Assembly (NCBI RefSeq): GCF_963678165.1 | Contig: NZ_OY782755.1 | Span: 1,178,001 to 1,242,000, forward strand | DNA: 64,000 nt | Origin: an uncultured Acetobacteroides sp. | GTDB taxonomy: Bacteria; Bacteroidota; Bacteroidia; Bacteroidales; ZOR0009 | Reading direction: 5' to 3' | Shown here: positions 8,097 to 16,574 of the stretch, piece after piece | Layout: every line of letters starts with the position of its first letter | How positions within the stretch are numbered: the first letter of the stretch is position 1 | Notes under the pieces: generated by a model | The model's input: the letters and a program-made list of their open reading frames with translations, nothing else | Databases searched by the model: none | Told to the model about the DNA's origin: nothing | Program-made: the position numbers and the translations under genes

Positions 8097-9290
8097 ATGA
8101 TACACACTTTAGTGGTATCGCTGCCATCGCTGATAACGTTATTTTGGGCAGCCACGCTAACTTTTGATAGGCAAAGGGATAATAGGGCCCGTAGGTTTCT
8201 TCCGGTATTCATGTTCACGGCATTTTTGCTATATGTCTGCTACATTCCCTTTTTCAACGGGCAGATACAGCGCTTTGTATACCTGCTTCCCCTGTACACC
8301 ATGGCCAGTTTGCTGGTTTTTCCGATGTACTACCACTATATCTGCTTGGTGACAACCTATCAGCGCTACCAGCCCCGATTTTTGCTCCACTATCTGCCGG
8401 CTTTCCTGTACTTTATAGCCCTTGGCGTGGGCGTTTTGACGCTTTCGGGGAAAGATTTGGTGATTATCGAGCAAGCAGTGGCAAAAAACCACTTCGCGCA
8501 GCTACTTTTCTCGTCGGGGAGGGCCTCTTTTGTGGCAATTCTGTTCGTTTCCTCGCGAATTGTCTTTGCTGGGCTGGTAATTTTTACGCTTGTCAACAAC
8601 TTTAGGCGCATTCGGGTGTACAATGTCTCCATTCGCGACTTCTTTTCCAACCCCGAGGCCCGTAATATCAACAATCTATCGTTCATTCTCTTCGCGCTAT
8701 CGGTAACTTCCATCCTTAGCATCGTTTTCAATGCCATCGGCTTTCAATTTTTTAGTAAAAGCGACTGGCTGCTGATCATTCCTTCCGGCATTCTTAGCTC
8801 GATGCTCTACCTTATCGGCTTTGTGGGGAATCGGCAGGAGCAGGTTTGCCTTGAAGTTGAGTGCGAGGAGGAGAAATTTATGGAGGAGCAGAAGGTTGAT
8901 GGCGTTGACATCGTCGACGATTCCTTTATTCAGCGGTTCGACGAGTGCTTTTTCGAGAAAGAGCTCTACCTGAAGAAGGATTTGAAGATTTGGGACGTGT
9001 GCGATGCCATCGAATCCAACCGTACCTACATTTCGAACTACATCAACAGGAGCTTTGGCCTTAACTTTTGCTCGTTTGTCAACCAAAAGCGGGTGGAGCA
9101 TGCCATGAAGATGCTTTCCATCGAGGAAAATGACATCTACAGCCTGAACTATATTGCCGAGGAGTCGGGTTTCAGCTCCATGAACTCTTTTTACAGGGCC
9201 TTTGCCAAGGAGTACGGCATGAGCCCCGGTAAGTTTAGGCAGGTTCGCCCGCTTTCGGCCTCCAAGGAGGCTGTTGGAGCCGCATCGTAG
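8097..9290 (+). CDS. Membrane-embedded AraC-family transcriptional regulator
   Basis: A 397-residue protein. The N-terminal half has about seven hydrophobic helices (roughly 5-23, 34-53, 60-82, 95-116, 144-166, 190-215 and 220-240). A linker with an acidic Glu-rich stretch leads to a C-terminal AraC/XylS double helix-turn-helix (about 285-385), including IAEESGFSSMNSFYRAFAKEYGMSPGKFR, the standard second helix-turn-helix and signature. I chose the ATG at 8097 over a TTG nine bases upstream. Such proteins probably sense a signal in or across the inner membrane and bind DNA from there. Neighbouring genes give no clue to its targets. Confidence 0.88.
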   Translation: MIHTLVVSLPSLITLFWAATLTFDRQRDNRARRFLPVFMFTAFLLYVCYIPFFNGQIQRFVYLLPLYTMASLLVFPMYYHYICLVTTYQRYQPRFLLHYLPAFLYFIALGVGVLTLSGKDLVIIEQAVAKNHFAQLLFSSGRASFVAILFVSSRIVFAGLVIFTLVNNFRRIRVYNVSIRDFFSNPEARNINNLSFILFALSVTSILSIVFNAIGFQFFSKSDWLLIIPSGILSSMLYLIGFVGNRQEQVCLEVECEEEKFMEEQKVDGVDIVDDSFIQRFDECFFEKELYLKKDLKIWDVCDAIESNRTYISNYINRSFGLNFCSFVNQKRVEHAMKMLSIEENDIYSLNYIAEESGFSSMNSFYRAFAKEYGMSPGKFRQVRPLSASKEAVGAAS

Positions 9291-10006
9291 CCATAATTCT
9301 GCGGTCCTACCCCTACAGCAGTACTTAAAACATAGCTTATTGCCTTTTACACGAGCCAAATGTGCCTGTGTAAAGGGCAATAAGCATTTCCGCGCACTTT
9401 GGGCGGGTGGCTTACGGTTGTATCCTGCGGCTTTAGCGAGTAGGTAACCTTTTTTGTCAAAAGGTAAATTATGCACCTTATGGCATTAGCATCGTTTGCA
9501 GGGGATGCTTGCCCGCAGTACATTTGTCCAAGCGTTAAGGGAAGCGCTTTTATAGTGTAGTACATTTTTTTCTCCCACATACTAGTGTTTTCAGAAGTTA
9601 GGTTTAGCATTATTGACTAATGTTTTTAATCAAAAAGGTTCTAAAGGGAATTACTATTGTGAAATAGATGAAAGAACTACTTTTGATCTGAAGTTTCAAG
9701 GGCGCACTCGCGAAGAGTCCGCCCTTATTTCGTACTTATACCCGATATCTTTACCGAAAGGGCTAGCTTGCTCGGCCTTTTTACCTCCTTTTCCTCGACA
9801 TTATTTATCTTTTGAAGCTAATATGGCGCTAAGCTGGCTGAATGTGGCACCTCACGCGCTGCTCGGCGCTCTTTCTGGGCGTATTGTATGCGCCTGCTCC
9901 TGCTTTTCGATGGCAGCACCTCGTAGGTGTTCATTAGACAGCCGCTGTAGGCGTAATTGTGCGCGTTTTGGGCGTTGTGCGCTATCCGATGGCACTAATT
10001 GGGCGA
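9291..10006. other. Intergenic region without a supported gene
   Basis: A spacer of about 715 bp between the AraC gene and the terminator of the small leftward gene. It contains the long inverted repeat at 9336-9384. Frames in this stretch read as Cys/Arg-rich low-complexity translation and are not convincing. Confidence 0.6.
9336..9384. repeat. 17-bp inverted repeat with 15-base loop
   Basis: CTTATTGCCTTTTACAC is mirrored by GTGTAAAGGGCAATAAG (one T-G mismatch) about 46 bp after the AraC stop codon. There is no clean T run after it, so it may be a terminator of unusual type or a protein site. Confidence 0.7.
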
Positions 10007-10050
10007 AAACGACGAAGGGCACCTGCTTAAGCAGGTGCCCTTCGTCGTTT
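10007..10050 (-). terminator. Perfect 44-bp palindrome, terminator of the small leftward gene
   Basis: The half-site AAACGACGAAGGGCACCTGC, continued by TT, is followed directly by its exact complement with no spacer, ending CGTCGTTT. It lies 13 bp after the stop of the 10064-10462 gene and has AAA/TTT ends on both sides, so it could stop transcription in both directions. Confidence 0.85.
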
Positions 10051-10063
10051 TATGGGGGGCGCG

Positions 10064-10462
10064 CTATTCCTCTGGATTCTTCTTGTTCTTCGTAACCTTC
10101 TTGGTTGTCTTCTTATTGGTGGTGTAGCTTACGTTGAAGCCCCATTCGGCTAGCACTTTTGGATTCTTTTCGTTGATAACCTTGAGCAGGTTCTTGCTTA
10201 GGCGTAGCGTTTCTGCGATAGGCTCTATGCAGTTGTCTCTTTCGCGGTACTTTGCATCTGTTTTCGCCTTCAACTCCTCTGCTTCTTTCTGCAGCGCCAG
10301 TGCTTTTGGTAAAATGGCCTCCATCTGTGGGATGTTGACGCTCGGAAGCGCATGCAGTGGCGACGATTCTCCTTCGGACTTGTGCTTAGTAATTAATGTT
10401 TGCAGGTTGGTAAGAAGATCAGGCACATTTGTGCTTAATTTAATCTTTGAGTTATTCTCCAT
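10064..10462 (-). CDS. Conserved hypothetical protein with coiled-coil character
   Basis: A 132-residue cytoplasmic protein, highly charged, with no signal peptide or membrane helix. It begins MENNSKIKLSTNVPDLL, has a helical Glu/Lys-rich centre (about 55-110) containing LKAKTDAKYRERDN, then NPKVLAEWGFNVSY and a Lys/Thr-rich tail. I recognise this layout (an N-terminal helix, a short SPL linker, a long helix, then the WGFxV motif) as a small protein type often seen in Bacteroidota, but I know of no assigned function. It is a single gene with its own palindromic terminator, next to the long 21-bp array. Confidence 0.8.
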   Translation of the reverse strand: MENNSKIKLSTNVPDLLTNLQTLITKHKSEGESSPLHALPSVNIPQMEAILPKALALQKEAEELKAKTDAKYRERDNCIEPIAETLRLSKNLLKVINEKNPKVLAEWGFNVSYTTNKKTTKKVTKNKKNPEE

Positions 10463-10982
10463 GGTCGTTTCTTTTTTTAATAAAGTTGTTAATGTTGGTT
10501 CCTTGTTATAGCAAATGTAAATTAATTATGTGTAAAGCGCAATATTTTTCAAAAAAAATATATTCCAGCTAAATGTTTATATGCTATTAAACTAGCTATC
10601 TTTTATTGCCTGTTAGCGAATGGTGTCTCAGCTAAAGTTTGATGCTTGTATTGTTGGCATATTGGCATATATAGCTAATACGCTTGGTGTGTTTCTAAGT
10701 ATATATGCCAAAACACGGGTTAATGTAGGTGAATGTATAGTAAATGTTGGGTGCTGCGGCTAGTATGGTGGTTTATTGCTCGGCTCGGGGCGTTAGCCGC
10801 AGGTGCTACAGGGGTCCAACCTGGGCTACCAATGGAAGAAACATGCGTTTGAGGCTGCTGCGCTTGGGCTGCTTGGGTAAAAGCGGAATGATAGTGGCTG
10901 CTGGCGCTTATGCCGATAGGCTACGCGCCGTATTGGGGTTAAGTGCCTTGCATTTAGGCGGTAATCGAATAGATGCGGGGCC
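10463..10982. other. AT-rich upstream region, no gene seen
   Basis: Upstream of the small leftward gene lies an AT-rich stretch, about 10490-10740, that probably holds its promoter. I could not settle on a convincing element. The rest up to the repeat array shows no supported gene. Confidence 0.5.
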
Positions 10983-11570
10983 TCAAAGTGCGAGAAATTG
11001 GGGGAATTTCACGATAAAATCGCCAGGTTTCACGAGAAAGTTGGCGATTTTATCGTGAAAGCTGCCAATTATCACCATAAAATCGGCGAGCTTATCGTGA
11101 AAGTTGCCAGCTTTCTCGTGAAAATTGGGGGGATTCTTGATCAGCTTGGCGGCTATCTCCAGAAAAATGGAGGGTTGCACGGTAAAGTTGCCGGATGTCA
11201 CATGCCATTTTGGGGGCAATGTCATAAAGTTAAGGAGTCGCTTCCCCTCGGAGTGTCATCACGTGCTTATCTCGGGGGCTAATGGCTGCCCGAAGGGTAT
11301 TTTATAGAATATATTGGGTTCCTCTTTAGATTTCGGGGCAAGTTTGGCATGACAGCGCTGGTTGAGCTCTATGTTTAACCTAATGTCATTGCATTTGGGG
11401 GAGGGCAGACTGGCTCGCTTGCCCCCTGCTTTGTGCTGTATGGCGCTTATCTTGGTAAACCCATCAGCTTTCTGGATGAATCCTTCGGGTTGCGCGAGAA
11501 ACTCGCCAGATATTCTGCTAAAGTTGGGGGATAGCATGGTGCAGGATGGTGGTGACAACCGCTTCGGCAG
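10983..11570. repeat. 21-bp tandem array, about 28 units in register, decayed in the middle
   Basis: Twelve clear 21-bp units run from 10983 to 11234, with cores such as TTTCACGAGAAA, TTTATCGTGAAA and TTTCTCGTGAAA. Five more clear units run from 11445 to 11549. The two blocks are exactly in register: 11445 minus 11004 is 441, or 21 times 21. The stretch between them keeps only faint resemblance. The core is a near-palindrome, TTTCnCGnGAAA. Some units are read better on the opposite strand. Translations give seven-residue repeats in several frames on both strands, as expected from a period divisible by 3, and look non-coding. Confidence 0.85.
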
Positions 11571-12070
11571 TCCGCTTGCATGCTGGGTTGGCGTAGGGGC
11601 GGATGCCCGGAGGCAAAGCTTACGCTAGGGGGCAAATCCTACGCGTGCGGCTGCTCCGCGTTGGTGGCAATTGAGCAAAAGCAGGCGCTTGCTTGGTGGT
11701 TGTGCAGCGCGCTTCCGCCTTCATCGAAAGATATGGCGCCGCAGCGCCCTGCTTGATGCCCATTTTGGGCTCTTTGCGGGGGTAATCGGGCTCCAATTGG
11801 TAAAAGGCTTGAATACGTGGTGCTTACTGATGTTTCAAAAGGTAAATTCTGTACATCTTGACGATAGTAGCGTTAGGAAAATTACACAAACGCCCCTACT
11901 TTTGTATAGAAAGTTTGAAAGGAAGAGTCACACTTTAAATTGACATTCAACCCCACTCTTAGTATGATTAGGTTTAGCTATTAAGGTATACATTAATTGT
12001 AAGGAAGGCGTAAAATGCCAGGTAAGCATTGAGAAAGTATAAAGGACAAGGATCTTTTTAGAAAGAAGAA
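11571..12070. other. Intergenic region without a supported gene
   Basis: About 500 bp between the repeat array and the gcvP terminator. No frame gives a recognisable protein and no RNA gene was recognised. The part after about 11830 is AT-rich. Confidence 0.5.
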
Positions 12071-12096
12071 GAGCGCTCATCGTGAGATGAGCGCTC
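12071..12096 (-). terminator. Terminator after gcvP
   Basis: A perfect 11-bp stem, GAGCGCTCATC against GATGAGCGCTC, with a four-base GTGA loop, 27 bp past the gcvP stop. On the minus strand it is followed by a T-rich tract. Confidence 0.88.
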
Positions 12097-12122
12097 TCTG
12101 TTTTATACGGGGGTGCCCTAAG

Positions 12123-14981
12123 CTAGAGGTAAGACTCTATTGATGCGCAGGTGCAAACAAGATTGCGGTCGCCGTAGCCATTATCAACGCGCGAACATGC
12201 GGGCCAGAACTTATTTTCCTTGATCCATTCGAGCGGATATGCTGCCTTCATTCTATCGTACTTGTGGTTCCATTCGTTGCCGCAAGCTTCTTCGGCAGTA
12301 TGGGGGGCCATCTTGAGTACGTTGTCGTCGGCATCGGCAATTCCTGCCTTAATCTCCTCGCACTCGTTCTTTATGGTGATCATGGCCTCTACAAAGCGGT
12401 CGATTTCCTGAACTGATTCGCTCTCGGTAGGCTCTACCATTAGCGTTTCGTGTACTGGGAACGATAGGGTAGGGGCGTGGAAGCCAAAATCCATCAGTCG
12501 CTTTGCAATATCGGTAGCATCAACGCCGTATTCGCGCTTAAACTGCTGTACATCGATGATGCACTCGTGACCAACACGTCCGGTTTCGCCGGTGTATAGG
12601 GTGCTGTAGTGCTTTTCTAGCTTTTTCGAAAGGTAGTTGGCGTTTAGAATGGCCATTTCGGTAACTTTCTTCAATCCTTCTGCACCTAGCATCTTAATGT
12701 AGCCATAGGTGATAGGCACAACGCTGGCGCTACCAAATGGCGCTGCGGCAACCGAGTTGATGGGCTTATCTCCACCGGTCTTTATCATACTGTGCGAGGG
12801 TAGGAACTGGGCTAGATGCTTTGCCACGCAGATTGGACCAACGCCAGGACCTCCACCGCCGTGAGGGATGGCAAATGTCTTGTGCAGGTTTAGGTGGCAA
12901 ACGTCGGCGCCGATAAATCCAGGGTTGGTAAGGCCAACTTGAGCGTTCATATTGGCACCATCCATGTACACCTGGCCTCCTGCCTCGTGAATAATGTCAA
13001 CCATCTCCCTAATGCGCTTCTCGAACACGCCGTGGGTAGAGGGATAGGTGACCATTAGGCAAGAAAGGTTGTCGCGGTGCTGGTTTGCCTTGTCGCGGAG
13101 GTCGTCTATGTTGATGTTTCCCTTATCGTCGCAGGCAACTACCACTACTTCCATGCCAGCCATGGAAGCTGATGCGGGGTTGGTGCCGTGCGCCGAAGCC
13201 GGAATGATGGCAACGTTGCGATGGCCTTGACCATTATTGATGTGGTGCTGACGGATAACCATCAATCCAGAGTATTCGCCGGCTGCGCCAGAGTTTGGCT
13301 GAAGCGATGTTGCGGCAAAACCGGTGATAATGGCTAAATCCTTCTCCAAATCCTTAAGTAGCTCGTAGTATCCTTCGGCTTGATCGGCAGGAACGAAGGG
13401 ATGCAGGGCTGCGAACTCAGGAAAGCTGAGCGGAAGCATCTCTGCAGCGGCATTTAGCTTCATTGTACACGATCCCAACGAGATCATGCTATGCGTTAGC
13501 GATATATCCTTGCGCTCGAGCTTCTTTATGTAGCGCATCATCTCGGTTTCCGACTGGTACTTGCTAAATACCTTCTCGGTGAGGATGGCTGACGTTCTCT
13601 CGAACTGCTTATCGAAGCAAATGGTGCTACCAATTTCGGTAGATGCCTCGTTTTTCTTGCCAGCGGCAGCGGCAAAGATGTCGAGGATAGCCTTAATCTC
13701 GGCCTCGGTGGTAACTTCGTCGAAGCTCATGCGAACAGTCTTGTCGCAGGGGTAGAAAAAGTTGATCTCTTTGGCAAGTGCAAGGGCCTGGATCTTCTTT
13801 GCGTCGGCAACTTCTACCTCTAGCGTGTCGAAGAAGCTGGCGTTACGCTGCTTGTACCCTAATGCAGCGAGCCCCTTGTTGGCTGTGCAGGCAGAGTTAT
13901 GGGCATGAAGGGCAATTCTGCGAATTCCTTCGGGTCCATGGTATACTGCAAACATTCCGGCCATAGATGCAAGAAGCGCCTGCGCGGTACAGATGTTCGA
14001 TGTTGCCTTTTCGCGCTTAATATGCTGCTCGCGGGTCTGTAGCGCTAGTCGGAGCGACTGCTTTCCAAGTCGATCAACCGATACGCCGATGATTCTGCCG
14101 GGCATGTTGCGCTTGTACTCGTCTTTGGTTGCCATGTAGCCAGCGTGAGGCCCCCCAAATCCCATCGGAACGCCAAATCGCTGGGTAGATCCAACGGCAA
14201 TATCGGCGCCCCACTCGGCTGGAGCCTTCACAAGGGTAAGGCTAAGGATGTCGCATGCGGCTGTAACGAGAATTTCCTTCTCGTGGCACCTTGCGGCGAA
14301 TGCGCTATAGTCTTTTAGCTTGCCCGATGCGGTTGGGTACTGAACAATTGCCCCAAACATCCTGTCGGTAAGCTCTATTTCCTCAAATTTGCCAACCACA
14401 ACCTCAATATTTCGTGGTGTGGAGCGAAGTTTTATAACATCCAGCGTCTGAGGGAAGATATCTTCGTCAACAAACAGGACATTCTTGCCAGCTTTCACGG
14501 ACGCCCTCGACCGTGCACCGAGCATCATGGTCATTGCTTCGGCCGCGGCGGTAGCTTCGTCGAGCAGCGAGCAGTTGCTAATCTCCATGCCGGTAAGGCT
14601 AAGGACCACCGTCTGGAAATTAAGCAGCGCCTCTAGTCTTCCCTGAGAGATTTCTGCTTGGTAAGGGGTGTAGGAGGTGTACCAGCTGGGGTTTTCGAAG
14701 ATATTTCGCTGAATAACAGCTGGCGTGTAGGTGGGGTAGTATCCCATGCCGATAAAGCTGCGGAAAAGCTTGTTCTTGGAGGCAATTTGTTTGACCTTTT
14801 GGGCAAATTCGTACTCGCTGATCTCCTTTTCTAGGCCTAGCGGTTCCTTTAGTCTGATATCTTCAGGTACAACCTGGTTGATTAGCTCATCTACCGAAGC
14901 AACGCCTATGGTTTTAAGCATTTCTTCCGTCTCATGCTGACGTGGACCATTGTGTCTTTCGACAAAATTATCGTTTGCCAT
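12123..14981 (-). CDS. gcvP: Glycine dehydrogenase (decarboxylating), P-protein of the glycine cleavage system
   Basis: A 952-residue fused P-protein, the usual full length. It decarboxylates glycine with pyridoxal phosphate and passes the aminomethyl group to the lipoyl arm of GcvH in the cytoplasm. The PLP lysine is Lys701 in NLHKTFAIPHGGGGPG. The N-terminal half carries GMGYYPTYTPAVIQRN and the glycine-rich GFGGPHAGYMA. Both halves of the fused alpha/beta form are present, without frameshift. GcvH and GcvT are not in this window, so the system is dispersed. The start ATG gives MANDNFVERHNGP, typical of the family. A near-consensus TATATTTA lies about 45 bp upstream and may be the promoter. 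Confidence 0.97.
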   Translation of the reverse strand: MANDNFVERHNGPRQHETEEMLKTIGVASVDELINQVVPEDIRLKEPLGLEKEISEYEFAQKVKQIASKNKLFRSFIGMGYYPTYTPAVIQRNIFENPSWYTSYTPYQAEISQGRLEALLNFQTVVLSLTGMEISNCSLLDEATAAAEAMTMMLGARSRASVKAGKNVLFVDEDIFPQTLDVIKLRSTPRNIEVVVGKFEEIELTDRMFGAIVQYPTASGKLKDYSAFAARCHEKEILVTAACDILSLTLVKAPAEWGADIAVGSTQRFGVPMGFGGPHAGYMATKDEYKRNMPGRIIGVSVDRLGKQSLRLALQTREQHIKREKATSNICTAQALLASMAGMFAVYHGPEGIRRIALHAHNSACTANKGLAALGYKQRNASFFDTLEVEVADAKKIQALALAKEINFFYPCDKTVRMSFDEVTTEAEIKAILDIFAAAAGKKNEASTEIGSTICFDKQFERTSAILTEKVFSKYQSETEMMRYIKKLERKDISLTHSMISLGSCTMKLNAAAEMLPLSFPEFAALHPFVPADQAEGYYELLKDLEKDLAIITGFAATSLQPNSGAAGEYSGLMVIRQHHINNGQGHRNVAIIPASAHGTNPASASMAGMEVVVVACDDKGNINIDDLRDKANQHRDNLSCLMVTYPSTHGVFEKRIREMVDIIHEAGGQVYMDGANMNAQVGLTNPGFIGADVCHLNLHKTFAIPHGGGGPGVGPICVAKHLAQFLPSHSMIKTGGDKPINSVAAAPFGSASVVPITYGYIKMLGAEGLKKVTEMAILNANYLSKKLEKHYSTLYTGETGRVGHECIIDVQQFKREYGVDATDIAKRLMDFGFHAPTLSFPVHETLMVEPTESESVQEIDRFVEAMITIKNECEEIKAGIADADDNVLKMAPHTAEEACGNEWNHKYDRMKAAYPLEWIKENKFWPACSRVDNGYGDRNLVCTCASIESYL

Positions 14982-15092
14982 TGTTTATGTTGTTACAAGG
15001 TTAAGTTCTGAATCGGAGCTTAAAAGTAAATATACACTTTTAATATCTAATCTCTTTTCCGTAAAAATGCAGCAGCATGTAATCTTTTAACA

Positions 15093-15749
15093 TTACAGCT
15101 CAAACGGGTGTTCGTTTACAAAAGGATTGTAGCGGCGCTCGTGTCCAAGGGTGCTGCTCTCACCATGTCCCGAGTAGTACTTAACTTCGTCGCCAAGCGG
15201 CAGCAAATTCTTGATGATGCTACGGATAATCGTCTCATAGTTCCCTCCCGGCAGGTCGGTTCTCCCAATGCTACCTCTAAAAAGGGTGTCGCCAACCATG
15301 ATGATCTGCTGTTCGTCGTTGTAGAACCCAACTCCGCCCTTGGTATGCCCGGGTAGGTCGATAACTTTTAGCGTCGAGCTGCCAAAAGTGATAATGTTAC
15401 CGCCTTCAATGAAGTTTACCTTGCAGGTAGGCAGCTGAATGTTGAATCCCCATGCGGCACCCATCGTTGCCGACCTAGTAATATTGTCTACATCATCGGC
15501 ATGCAGGTAAAGTTCTACTCCATACTTCTTGCTTAGGTGCTCTATGCCGGCAATGTGGTCGATATGCCCGTGCGTGTTGAGCAGCTTAACGGGCTTTAGG
15601 CTATTTTCCGCAATAAAGCTGTCGATGTTTTCCTGCTCCTCTGGTCCGTAGCAGCCTGCATCCACAATTACGCATTCTTTGGTCTCGTCGTATAGGATGT
15701 AGGTGTTCTCCTGAAAGGGATTGCAGATAAAAGTTTTTACGCTGATCAT
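15093..15749 (-). CDS. MBL-fold hydrolase, glyoxalase II-like
   Basis: A 218-residue metallo-beta-lactamase-fold protein. The metal site is seen as NTHGHIDHIAG (His60, His62, Asp64, His65), then LPGHTKGGVG, VGDTLFRGSIGRTDL with the bridging Asp, and the late YSGHGESS. This set fits the glyoxalase II/YcbL-like group, which hydrolyses thioesters such as S-lactoylglutathione or bacillithiol/coenzyme conjugates; the substrate is not determined. I chose the ATG at 15749 (MISVKTFICNPFQENTYIL) because a longer form would overlap the upstream pcm gene. The gap to pcm is 16 bp, so the two form an operon. Confidence 0.9.
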   Translation of the reverse strand: MISVKTFICNPFQENTYILYDETKECVIVDAGCYGPEEQENIDSFIAENSLKPVKLLNTHGHIDHIAGIEHLSKKYGVELYLHADDVDNITRSATMGAAWGFNIQLPTCKVNFIEGGNIITFGSSTLKVIDLPGHTKGGVGFYNDEQQIIMVGDTLFRGSIGRTDLPGGNYETIIRSIIKNLLPLGDEVKYYSGHGESSTLGHERRYNPFVNEHPFEL

Positions 15750-15765
15750 ATAATAATGGTGTGTG

Positions 15766-16428
15766 TTAGCGATTATTGGTTCCTTTGAGCATAGGAACGA
15801 AAACAAAGTACCCATGCTCGCGTACATTTACCTGTGTTGATGATACTTTGTCGATGGTAGTCATCACTTGGAGGTCCTCGGCGCCAATCGGGATGACCAT
15901 TCTGCCTCCTACGGCCAGCTGCTCAACCAAAACTTGGGGAATTTCGGGCGCTCCTGCCGTCACAATGATCTTGTCGTAGGGCGCATAGGTCGGTTTTCCA
16001 AGATATCCATCACCAAAAAAGTAAAGAGGGTTGTAACCGAGCATCTTTAGCAGATGCTGGCAGCCTTGGAATAGATCTTTTTGGCGTTCGATGGTGTAAA
16101 CCTTGCCCCCCAGCTCCGAAAGGATGGCTGTTTGGTAGCCTGAGCCGGTCCCAACTTCAAAAACCTTGTCATGTGGTTTAATATTGAGGAGCTCAGTCAT
16201 AAATGCCACGGTATATGGCTGCGAAATGGTCTGCCCAGCAGCAATTGGGAATGCTTTATCCTGATAGGCGAACTCAACAAAGCTGCTATCCATGAACAAA
16301 TGCCGAGGAACTTTGTCAATAGCATTCAAAACACGCTCGTCACGTATGCCTTTTCGGCGAAGCTCGTCAATTAGCTTGCGCCTTAGCCCCTTGTGCCTGT
16401 AGCTATCTTCAAAATTTACGATTTCCAT
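15766..16428 (-). CDS. pcm: Protein-L-isoaspartate O-methyltransferase
   Basis: A 220-residue SAM-dependent methyltransferase that methylates isoaspartyl residues in damaged proteins and so starts their repair. Motif I is EVGTGSGYQTAILSELG and post-I is YTIERQ. GQTISQPYTVAFMTELL is the family-specific substrate region, and the C-terminal GGRMVIPIG is also typical. The ATG at 16428 (MEIVNFEDSYRHKGLRRKL) is preferred to one 45 bp upstream because it gives the usual N-terminus. It is the first gene of a two-gene leftward unit with the MBL hydrolase. Confidence 0.95.
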   Translation of the reverse strand: MEIVNFEDSYRHKGLRRKLIDELRRKGIRDERVLNAIDKVPRHLFMDSSFVEFAYQDKAFPIAAGQTISQPYTVAFMTELLNIKPHDKVFEVGTGSGYQTAILSELGGKVYTIERQKDLFQGCQHLLKMLGYNPLYFFGDGYLGKPTYAPYDKIIVTAGAPEIPQVLVEQLAVGGRMVIPIGAEDLQVMTTIDKVSSTQVNVREHGYFVFVPMLKGTNNR

Positions 16429-16574
16429 GGTTTGCGCTTTGTGCAAATATACCGAATGGCGCTGGTTTGTCAATCTCTTTAGCCGGATTTGGGCCGGCTG
16501 TTAATAACTTTATCGCGCTACGGAGGTGCGTGCGTGCTCTTTTCTGCTATGTTTGTAGTAAAACAGGTAATACT

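Noticed and set aside
9840-9990. Another 21-bp array with GGCGT motifs
   Set aside because: Only two of three motif copies are 21 bp apart; the third is off register (72 bp), so it may be chance.
9613-10095. 160-residue rightward frame before the small leftward gene
   Set aside because: It has Cys/Arg/Ser-rich low-complexity translation, runs through the palindromic terminator and into the opposite gene, and has no family signal.
10998-11558. Overlapping frames with seven-residue repeats on both strands
   Set aside because: These are products of the 21-bp array; none starts near a promoter or has a plausible domain.
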